From NCBI GenBank assembly GCA_902604545.1, contig CACKZG010000003.1, positions 1 to 49,999 of the forward strand: DNA of 49,999 bases. The letters are read 5' to 3'. The notes beneath the pieces are model-generated. The model saw nothing but the letters and a program-made list of their open reading frames with translations. It had not been told where the DNA came from and did not search any database. This document shows positions 19,050 to 25,847 of this stretch, one piece after another. This stretch comes from an uncultured Pelagibacteraceae bacterium (GTDB lineage Bacteria; Pseudomonadota; Alphaproteobacteria; Pelagibacterales; Pelagibacteraceae). How positions within the stretch are numbered: the stretch's first letter is position 1; each line of letters begins with the position of its first letter. A program made the translations under genes and the position numbers.

Positions 19050-20248
19050 GAATAACATATGGAAAAAATGTTTACGGAAAAGAAGAAATATCTGCAGTTG
19101 TAAAGCAATTAAAAAAAACAACTCAAATGTCAGATAGTGTTAGAGGATTTGAAAAAAAAATTGCTAAAATATTTGGGAAAAAATATGGCTTAATGGTAAA
19201 TTCAGGGTCTTCAGCTCTCACTCTAGCTATGGATTTGATTAATATTAAAAAGGGTGATGAAATTATAACACCTGCATTAAATTTTGGAACAGCCATAACA
19301 TCGATAATAAAAGCAAATGCCAAACCAATTTTTGCTGATATAGATGTAGATACGTTACAAATATCAATAGAGGAATTAAAAAAAAAAATTACAAAAAAAA
19401 CAAGGGCATTATTAATACCAAACTTAATAGGAAACATTCCTAACTGGATTGAAATCAAAAAGATAATAAAACAATATTCAAACATTACTATTATTGAGGA
19501 TTCTGCAGACACATTGGGAGCTAAAATTGGAACTAAAAGCACAGGATACTTTAGCGATATATCAATAACTAGTTTTTATGGTTCTCATGTAATAAGTTGT
19601 GGAGGAAATGGAGGATTATTGCTTTTAGATAATAAAAAGTTTTATGAAAAAGCAAAGGTTCTTAGAAGCTGGGGCAGAATGTCGTCATTATTAAAAGACT
19701 CAGAGAATATCAATAAACGACTGGGAATTAAATTAAAAGGAATTGAGTACGATATGAAATTTGTTTTTTCAGAAAATGGTTATAATTTTGAGCCATCGGA
19801 AATTGGAGCAGCATTTGGTTTAGAACAATTAAAAAAATTTAAGAATTTTAGTTTAAAAAGAAATCAAAATTTTGAATTACACAAAACTTTTTTCAGTAAA
19901 TTTAAAGACTTATTTATTTTACCATCGATATTAAAGAATGTTAAAACAAATTTTTTATCTTACCCAATAATCATAAAAAAAAATAAATATTTTAATAGAA
20001 AAGAACTTCAAATTTATTTAGAAAATAATAATATTCAAACAAGACCAATTTTTACTGGTAACGCATTGAGACACCCAGCATTTAGTAGCCTAGTCTCAAA
20101 AAGGAACAAACTATCAAGTTTTAAAAATGCTGATTATATTATGAAAAACGGTATACTTATTGGTTGCCATCAAGGCTTAACAACAAATAATATAAAGTAT
20201 ATTCATAAATTGATTAATAAATTTTTAAAAAAAAATTTCAATAACTGA
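19046..20248 (+). CDS. DegT/DnrJ/EryC1-fold PLP enzyme, RfbH/ColD-like 3-dehydrase
   Basis: MVNSGSSALTLAMDLI, EDSADTLGAKIG, SFYGSHVISCGGNGG with His where aminotransferases have the PLP-binding Lys; ENGYNFEPSEIGAAFGLEQL. Confidence 0.82.
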   Translation: MRITYGKNVYGKEEISAVVKQLKKTTQMSDSVRGFEKKIAKIFGKKYGLMVNSGSSALTLAMDLINIKKGDEIITPALNFGTAITSIIKANAKPIFADIDVDTLQISIEELKKKITKKTRALLIPNLIGNIPNWIEIKKIIKQYSNITIIEDSADTLGAKIGTKSTGYFSDISITSFYGSHVISCGGNGGLLLLDNKKFYEKAKVLRSWGRMSSLLKDSENINKRLGIKLKGIEYDMKFVFSENGYNFEPSEIGAAFGLEQLKKFKNFSLKRNQNFELHKTFFSKFKDLFILPSILKNVKTNFLSYPIIIKKNKYFNRKELQIYLENNNIQTRPIFTGNALRHPAFSSLVSKRNKLSSFKNADYIMKNGILIGCHQGLTTNNIKYIHKLINKFLKKNFNN

Positions 20249-21171
20249 TGAAAGAAATAACGATAGTATGTCCAATTTTTAATGAAGAAGAAAATATTGA
20301 TTTTTTTATAAAAAATTTTAATGAAATATTTAAAAATCATCCAGATTATAAATTTTCTATATTGTTTGCGGATAACAATAGTACAGATTCTTCTAGAGAA
20401 ATATTAAAGAAAATTTGTGCAGAGAGAAAAGACATCAAATACATAAGATATGCAAAAAATAATGGAGTGATGAAGTCATTATTTAATGCAATAAAGCATG
20501 TAGATACTGATGCCTGCGCTGTATTTGATTGTGATTTACAAGATGATCCAAAATTACTAAATGAGTTCATAAAAAACTGGGAGTTAGAAATTAAGATTAT
20601 TTATGGAAAAAGAGTAAAAAGAAAGGAAATATTTTTCCTAGGATTTTTTAGAAATATTTTCAAAAAACTTAGTAATTATTTGAGAGGCTATGAAATTGAA
20701 ATTGAGTCTGGTGCTTGGTTTTTAGATAAAGAGGTTATTCAGCAAATCAGACATGATGAATATGAACCATTTTTACCATTATTGATTAACAATTTAGACT
20801 TTGAGAGCAAGGGTATTGAGTATGAGAGAATTGAGAGAAAAAGAGGATTTTCTAAATTTAATTTTTTTAACTATTTAAGTTACGCAGCCGAGGGACTTGT
20901 TAGTGGCACAATAAAACCTTTAAGAGTATCAGTTTATTTTAGTTTTTTATTTGGGTGCATTTCTTTTTTTGCAGCAATATATTTTCTTATAGCAAAGTTT
21001 TTTTTAAAGATTGTATTTGCAGAAGGTGTGGCTGCAATAATAATTATTAATTTGATTTCGTTTAGTTTAATATTTTTATTTTTAGGAATTTTAGGTGAAT
21101 ATATTGGTAAAATATATTTAAAAGATGAAAATAAAAAAATACCTAAAGTATCTGAAAAAATAAATATATAA
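20248..21171 (+). CDS. Family 2 glycosyltransferase (DPM1/GtrB-like) with C-terminal TM segments
   Basis: ITIVCPIFNEEENID, FADNNSTDSSREIL, FDCDLQDDP, two C-terminal hydrophobic segments. Confidence 0.9.
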   Translation: MKEITIVCPIFNEEENIDFFIKNFNEIFKNHPDYKFSILFADNNSTDSSREILKKICAERKDIKYIRYAKNNGVMKSLFNAIKHVDTDACAVFDCDLQDDPKLLNEFIKNWELEIKIIYGKRVKRKEIFFLGFFRNIFKKLSNYLRGYEIEIESGAWFLDKEVIQQIRHDEYEPFLPLLINNLDFESKGIEYERIERKRGFSKFNFFNYLSYAAEGLVSGTIKPLRVSVYFSFLFGCISFFAAIYFLIAKFFLKIVFAEGVAAIIIINLISFSLIFLFLGILGEYIGKIYLKDENKKIPKVSEKINI

Positions 21172-21179
21172 ATCAATAA

Positions 21180-22070
21180 ATGAAAAAGTTTTTGATTGTT
21201 GGCGCCTCAGGTTTTATAGGATCTAATATTTTAAACCTATTGCCTATTAAAATTGATCTAACAATTGTTACATCACAAAGAAAAAAGATAATTGAAAAAA
21301 TTAAAAAAAAAAAATTTTCTCGAATTACAATAAAAAATTACAATTTTATATCTTTTAAAAATAAAGGTATTATTCAAGAGGTTGATGTAATAATCAATTG
21401 CACAGGCGCTTACCCCAAAAAGAATAACAAAAAAAAACTTATATTTTTAAATTACAAACTTCCTAAATTGCTTTTTGATTTATCAGTAAGTAAAAAACCT
21501 AAACAATTTATAAATATAAATACATTATTAAAAAATAGAAGATCAACTTATGTAAAATATAAACACAAATTATCTGATTATTTTAAATCTAAACTTGAAA
21601 ACACTAAAGTTATTGATCTATTTATTGGTCATCTGTATGGAGATGTTAGAAATAAAAAAGAATTTATTTATTCAATGATAATTAAAATCTTAAAAAAAGA
21701 AAAAAAATTAAATTTTACAAAAGGTCAACAAAAAAGAGATTTTATTCATATCCAAGATTTTAGAAAACTTTTTAAAAAAATATTAAAAATAAAAACTAAT
21801 AAAAGATATTCAAAGTTTGATATCAGTAGTTTTAAAAATTATTCTATTAAGTCAGTAATTTTACTTATTAAAAAAATTACACTCTCAAACATCAATATTA
21901 ATTTTGGTTATTTTAAATATAGAAAAGGAGAGGATTTTTCAATTAAAGGTGATATTAAAACTTTAAGTAGATTTAATTGGAACCCAAAAATTAAACTATC
22001 AAGTGGTATAAAACTCTTATTAAAGGAAATTAAAATTGAACTACTAAAACAAAAAAAAATTAAAATATAA
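21180..22070 (+). CDS. NAD-dependent epimerase/dehydratase family protein (likely sugar 4-ketoreductase)
   Basis: FLIVGASGFIGSNIL N-terminal Rossmann motif; DFIHIQDF; gene context. Confidence 0.75.
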   Translation: MKKFLIVGASGFIGSNILNLLPIKIDLTIVTSQRKKIIEKIKKKKFSRITIKNYNFISFKNKGIIQEVDVIINCTGAYPKKNNKKKLIFLNYKLPKLLFDLSVSKKPKQFININTLLKNRRSTYVKYKHKLSDYFKSKLENTKVIDLFIGHLYGDVRNKKEFIYSMIIKILKKEKKLNFTKGQQKRDFIHIQDFRKLFKKILKIKTNKRYSKFDISSFKNYSIKSVILLIKKITLSNININFGYFKYRKGEDFSIKGDIKTLSRFNWNPKIKLSSGIKLLLKEIKIELLKQKKIKI

Positions 22071-23419
22071 TGAACTATTTAAAAAAGATATTCTCACCCT
22101 CTTTTTTTATTCTTTCAATTTTTTTATTTATTTATACATTTTATAAATCTGAAATTTATTGGGATGGAAATAAGAAAGATTATTATTTTACCTATTATCT
22201 AGTATCATCAATATTTATTTGCTTATCAATATTTACATTTTTTATTAATCATAAAATAAAAGAGTATTTAATCATTATAGTGATCAGCACAGTCATAACA
22301 TTATATTTCTTGGAGTCTTATTTGATTTTTAAAAAACAGATTTCAAAAGAACAGCTTTCAAAAAAAGATCAAATAAAGGAACAAATAATAAAAGACCAAA
22401 TTTATGAAAATATAACAGGAAAAAAATTTGATAAAAGAACAAGAGTAGAAATTTTAAATGATTTAAAAAAAAAGAATAGCAAAATACAAGTTACTGTTAG
22501 TCCATATAATTATTTAAATACTAATAAAGGTATATTTCCTCTTTCTGGTATTTCAAATTCAAAAACGATTTTTTGTAATGAAAATGGATATTATTCAATT
22601 TATCAAAGTGACAGATATGGATTTAACAATCCTGATGGTGAGTGGGATGCAAATAAAATAGAATATTTAATTGTTGGGGACTCTTTTGCTCATGGTGCGT
22701 GCGTAAATAGGCCAGATGATATTGGATCTGTTTTAAGAAACCTATCAAAAAAATCAGTCTTAAATTTAGCATATGCTGGGAATGGACCTTTAATTGAGCT
22801 TGCTACGATTAGAGAATACATGGATAGCAATGTTAAAAAAGTTTTGTGGATTTATTTTGAAGATAATGATTTGAGTGGTTTACATAATGAAATGTCTAAT
22901 AAAATTTTAATGAAATATTATAATGATAAAAATTTTACTCAAAACCTTAGATTAAAACAAAAGGAAATAGATAAACTTTCATTAAACTCTATACAAATAG
23001 GAAAAAGAGAGAAAAGACGAAAAGAGAGGCAAGAGAGAAATACTTTAGTAATAAAATTATTAAATTTTATTAAAATTACTAATTTAAGAGTTTTAATTTA
23101 TCCACCACCACAATTGACACCAAGACTGAAAGAAATACTAAAATTATCAAAAGAATTAGCTGATGATAATAACTCAAAATTATATTTTATATATTTACCT
23201 GGATACACACGATATAAAACTAATTATGATAACAAAGGTTATAATTTAATAAAAGATATTGTTAAAGAGCTGGATATTCCTTTTGTTGATATTCCGAAAG
23301 AAGTTTTTGAAAAAGAAAAAAATCCATTAAATCTCTTCCCATTTAAAATGAACGGTCATTATACAGCTGAGGGTTATAAAAAAGTTAGTGAAACAATTTA
23401 TAAGTTTACAAGAGACTAA
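22070..23419 (+). CDS. Membrane-anchored SGNH/GDSL hydrolase-like protein
   Basis: N-terminal TM segments; EYLIVGDSFAHGACV (block I GDS) and GHYTAEGYKKVSETI (C-terminal block V-like). Confidence 0.65.
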   Translation: MNYLKKIFSPSFFILSIFLFIYTFYKSEIYWDGNKKDYYFTYYLVSSIFICLSIFTFFINHKIKEYLIIIVISTVITLYFLESYLIFKKQISKEQLSKKDQIKEQIIKDQIYENITGKKFDKRTRVEILNDLKKKNSKIQVTVSPYNYLNTNKGIFPLSGISNSKTIFCNENGYYSIYQSDRYGFNNPDGEWDANKIEYLIVGDSFAHGACVNRPDDIGSVLRNLSKKSVLNLAYAGNGPLIELATIREYMDSNVKKVLWIYFEDNDLSGLHNEMSNKILMKYYNDKNFTQNLRLKQKEIDKLSLNSIQIGKREKRRKERQERNTLVIKLLNFIKITNLRVLIYPPPQLTPRLKEILKLSKELADDNNSKLYFIYLPGYTRYKTNYDNKGYNLIKDIVKELDIPFVDIPKEVFEKEKNPLNLFPFKMNGHYTAEGYKKVSETIYKFTRD

Positions 23420-23463
23420 ATTAAGTAGATGTAAAAACATTTAAAACTTTTATGGATTGAGTA

Positions 23464-24072
23464 ATGAAAAAAATTTTAGGGATCGTGGTTCTGGGTTTGT
23501 TGTTTAGTATAAAGGTATATTCAGCAAGTATTACAGAGGAGTTGAGTAAATTAAACGATTTGTATAAATCAGGTGCTCTTACAGAGGAGGAATTTTCTAA
23601 GGCCAAATCAATTTTACTAAATGAGTCTGGAGAAAAAATTATTATAGATGCAGAGTCGATAAAAGCTTTAATTAATGAGTCAATTGCTGAGGGTGAGGAA
23701 ATTTTAAAATCAAATAACGATAATTCAGAAGATAATAAAAATTTAAATAATTCAGTTCTTACACATAGTGAAGAGGACGCTCTTAAGGCACAAATATTCG
23801 GGTGTTGGAGCATTCCATTAGGATTACCGTATAATGAAAATTTATTAGTGAGAATAAAATTAGAATTAAAACCAGATGGAACTATCTCAAAAATAGAAAT
23901 TTTAGATCACGATAGAATGAATCAACCAGGTCAAGGTTTCTATAAAGTATTAGTTGAAAGCGCTCTAAGAGCAATTAAATTGTGTGAACCATTAAAAGTT
24001 CCTGCTGGTGATTATGAAAGATGGAAAGAATTATATTTAAATTTTGACGCAAGAGAAATGTTAGGTGGATAA
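23464..24072 (+). CDS. Secreted protein with SHOCT-like motif and TolA C-terminal-like domain
   Basis: Signal peptide; LSKLNDLYKSGALTEEEFSKAKSILL (SHOCT-like); GCWSIPLGLPYNENLLVRIKLELKPDGTISKIEI ... ALRAIKLCEPLKVPAGDYERWKELYLNFDAREML (TolA_C-like). Confidence 0.65.
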   Translation: MKKILGIVVLGLLFSIKVYSASITEELSKLNDLYKSGALTEEEFSKAKSILLNESGEKIIIDAESIKALINESIAEGEEILKSNNDNSEDNKNLNNSVLTHSEEDALKAQIFGCWSIPLGLPYNENLLVRIKLELKPDGTISKIEILDHDRMNQPGQGFYKVLVESALRAIKLCEPLKVPAGDYERWKELYLNFDAREMLGG

Positions 24073-24079
24073 ATAGATC

Positions 24080-24097
24080 ACTTGATTGGTCTACAAA
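24080..24097. repeat. 18-mer acttgattggtctacaaa, copy 1
   Basis: Exact copy at 25530-25547; both lie ~105 bp from a tRNA-Thr 3' end. Confidence 0.85.
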
Positions 24098-24100
24098 TCC

Positions 24101-24120
24101 GTCCACACTCTGACCACACT
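24101..24120. repeat. 11-bp-spaced motif pair GTCCACACT/GACCACACT (putative arm-type site)
   Basis: gtccacact 24101, gaccacact 24112; 83 bp from the tRNA fragment's TGG. Confidence 0.55.
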
Positions 24121-24148
24121 TAATTTATAAAGTAGTTAAACCTTATCT

Positions 24149-24230
24149 TTACAAAAATAATAAGTGTTGGTTTTATTGAGTGATGGTGCCCCCGCACGGA
24201 TTCGAACCGCGGACCTATTGATTACAAATC
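24149..24230 (-). repeat. tRNA-Thr remnant 1 (3' half plus 3' flank)
   Basis: ttacaaaaataataagtgttggttttattgagtgatggtgcccccgcacggattcgaaccgcggacctattgattacaaatc; tRNA portion 24184-24230 identical to the full gene from CCA to the anticodon. Confidence 0.93.
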
Positions 24231-24291
24231 TAATATCGCTGATCAAATAAATATGCTTTAGCAATATTTATAAACAATCATCAATAATCTC

Positions 24292-24310
24292 GACACACGT
24301 TTGACACAGT
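24292..24310. repeat. Cassette B left motif pair (GACACA at 24292 and 24303, 11-bp spacing)
   Basis: cgacacacgtttgacacagt, 62 bp from the tRNA remnant. Confidence 0.55.
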
Positions 24311-24324
24311 GTTATATTTTTACA

Positions 24325-24726
24325 ATGAGAAAAGGTTTTGGGTTTTTAATTATATGTTTGATGTTATCAAATTGTGCACCATCAGAAAAATCAATTAGTG
24401 AAACTCGTATTAAATACAGTAGACAGTCACCTTATGAACTATGTATGAATTATTTGAGTATGCCAGATTGGAATCAATGGCAACCTTATCGAGCAGAAGC
24501 AATTCAGAAAAGAGGAATAGATTGCTCACCCTGGTATGAAGAAGGGTATGCATTGAAACAAAAAAAGAGTGATGAGTTATTTGAGTCTGGAAAAAAAGCT
24601 TTTGACTCAACTATAGATGCAGCATATGGAGTTACTCCTGAATCCCAAAAAGGAAAGAAGTTGGTTTGCACAACACAAAGAATTGGAACTAGCGGTATGG
24701 CAAAAACAACTTGTAGAGAAAAATAA
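24325..24726 (+). CDS. Predicted lipoprotein, cassette B cargo
   Basis: MRKGFGFLIICLMLSNCAPSEKS = signal peptide plus lipobox LSNC. Start at 24325; the listed ORF begins at TTG 24301. Confidence 0.7.
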   Translation: MRKGFGFLIICLMLSNCAPSEKSISETRIKYSRQSPYELCMNYLSMPDWNQWQPYRAEAIQKRGIDCSPWYEEGYALKQKKSDELFESGKKAFDSTIDAAYGVTPESQKGKKLVCTTQRIGTSGMAKTTCREK

Positions 24727-24729
24727 TCA

Positions 24730-24748
24730 CGACACACTCACAACACAA
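24730..24748. repeat. Cassette B right motif pair (CGACACA/CAACACA, 11-bp spacing)
   Basis: cgacacactcacaacacaa; 84 bp from the tRNA remnant 2 TGG. Confidence 0.5.
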
Positions 24749-24778
24749 TAAACTTTAAAATTTAACCAAAATTTTATT

Positions 24779-24860
24779 TTGCAAAAATAATAAACGCTGA
24801 TTTTATTGAGTGATGGTGCCCCCGCACGGATTCGAACCGCGGACCTATTGATTACAAATC
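24779..24860 (-). repeat. tRNA-Thr remnant 2 (3' half plus 3' flank)
   Basis: Same 82-bp unit as remnant 1 with a few substitutions in the flank; tRNA part 24814-24860. Confidence 0.93.
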
Positions 24861-24919
24861 ATCTATAAAACTTCATATTATCGTTTACTTGCAATAATAA
24901 TTTCAAAGAATTTTAAGTT

Positions 24920-24938
24920 TGGTAACACTATGGTAGCA
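24920..24938. repeat. Cassette C left motif pair TGGTAACActaTGGTAGCA
   Basis: 11-bp spacing (24920, 24931), 60 bp from tRNA remnant 2. Confidence 0.6.
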
Positions 24939-24954
24939 ATGGTATATTTTTTTT

Positions 24955-25518
24955 ATGAAAAACAATTCAATGGTAATAATTGGGTGTATTGTGTTGGCAA
25001 TTATTATTTGGTCAATTCCGCTTTATAAATTACCCTTTGAAATGCCAATGATGCTTTTTGCATCAATAAAAGTATTTAGTGTTCTAATCCTCATAATAGT
25101 TGGATTGATGTATTTTCTTAATTCGTTAAATATTAAAGATGAGAAAAAAAAGGTAAAAGCATCCTCAAAATTAAAAAATAATAAAACCAATAAAACATCC
25201 TCAAATTTTATAGAAATAGTTTGGAATGGAAAAGAAACAATGTCCAAAACATTTTGGTTATATTGTATTCTGATAACTGGAATTGTAAGTCTAATTACAG
25301 GTATGCTTTCACCTCTAATTGGAAATTATTTATTTATAGTTCCAATGGTAGTTATTTTTTGGTCAAATATTGGATTATGGAATAGCAGTTCTAATTATAA
25401 AGCCAAACAATTAAATAAAAAAAAATCATATGGATGGGCAACAGCTGCAAAATTTTATGTGGTATTGAGTTTTATATACACATTGAGTCAGGCTGGTTTT
25501 ATTATTAGAGATTATTAA
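24955..25518 (+). CDS. Multi-pass membrane protein of unknown function, cassette C cargo
   Basis: 187 aa with several hydrophobic segments; WNGKETMSKTFWLYCILITG core. Confidence 0.75.
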   Translation: MKNNSMVIIGCIVLAIIIWSIPLYKLPFEMPMMLFASIKVFSVLILIIVGLMYFLNSLNIKDEKKKVKASSKLKNNKTNKTSSNFIEIVWNGKETMSKTFWLYCILITGIVSLITGMLSPLIGNYLFIVPMVVIFWSNIGLWNSSSNYKAKQLNKKKSYGWATAAKFYVVLSFIYTLSQAGFIIRDY

Positions 25519-25529
25519 GTTTAATGACT

Positions 25530-25547
25530 ACTTGATTGGTCTACAAA
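25530..25547. repeat. 18-mer acttgattggtctacaaa, copy 2
   Basis: Exact copy of 24080-24097. Confidence 0.85.
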
Positions 25548-25549
25548 AG

Positions 25550-25568
25550 TGGTAGCACTATGGTAACA
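25550..25568. repeat. Cassette C right motif pair TGGTAGCActaTGGTAACA
   Basis: 11-bp spacing (25550, 25561); 87 bp from the TGG (CCA) of tRNA-Thr. Confidence 0.6.
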
Positions 25569-25636
25569 CTTATTGCTACCAATTTATAAAATTTTTAATT
25601 TTGCAAAAATAGATAACGTTGATTTTACTAAGGAAG

Positions 25637-25712
25637 TGGTGCCCCCGCACGGATTCGAACCGCGGACCTATTGATTACAAATCAATTGCTCTACCAGCTG
25701 AGCTACAAGGGC
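25637..25712 (-). tRNA. tRNA-Thr(TGT), CCA encoded
   Basis: Minus strand GCCCTTGTAGCTCAGCTGGTAGAGCAATTGATTTGTAATCAATAGGTCCGCGGTTCGAATCCGTGCGGGGGCACCA folds as a tRNA; anticodon TGT. Confidence 0.97.
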
Positions 25713-25847
25713 ATTTGTATTGAAGAAGTTTTTAATGTTAAAAGTTTAATAAATCAATGTTAAAATAGTTATTCTATTTTCAAAGAAAGTTTATTGTTTA
25801 TAGTTTTGTATCTTGTTGTATACCATTAATTTGTTTAGATAACTGAA

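Larger units (their letters stand above)
24184..24860. mobile_element. tRNA-Thr-nested cassette B (630 bp period, one gene)
   Basis: Between tRNA-Thr remnants 1 and 2; encloses a single lipoprotein-like ORF; GACACA motif pairs at both ends. Confidence 0.7.
24814..25683. mobile_element. tRNA-Thr-nested cassette C (~822 bp period, one gene)
   Basis: Between remnant 2 and the full tRNA-Thr; encloses one membrane protein ORF; TGGTARCA motif pairs at both ends. Confidence 0.7.

Noticed and set aside
23421-23813. 130-aa antisense ORF opposite the SHOCT/TolA-like gene
   Set aside because: The + strand ORF has a signal peptide and recognisable domains; the antisense frame has none.
24184-24230. Functional tRNA-Thr gene call (also 24814-24860)
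   Set aside because: Only the 3' half from the anticodon onward is present; the D arm and 5' acceptor strand are missing.
24080-25570. CRISPR array
   Set aside because: Repeats are few, very unevenly spaced (hundreds of bp) and include tRNA sequence; no cas genes in the window.
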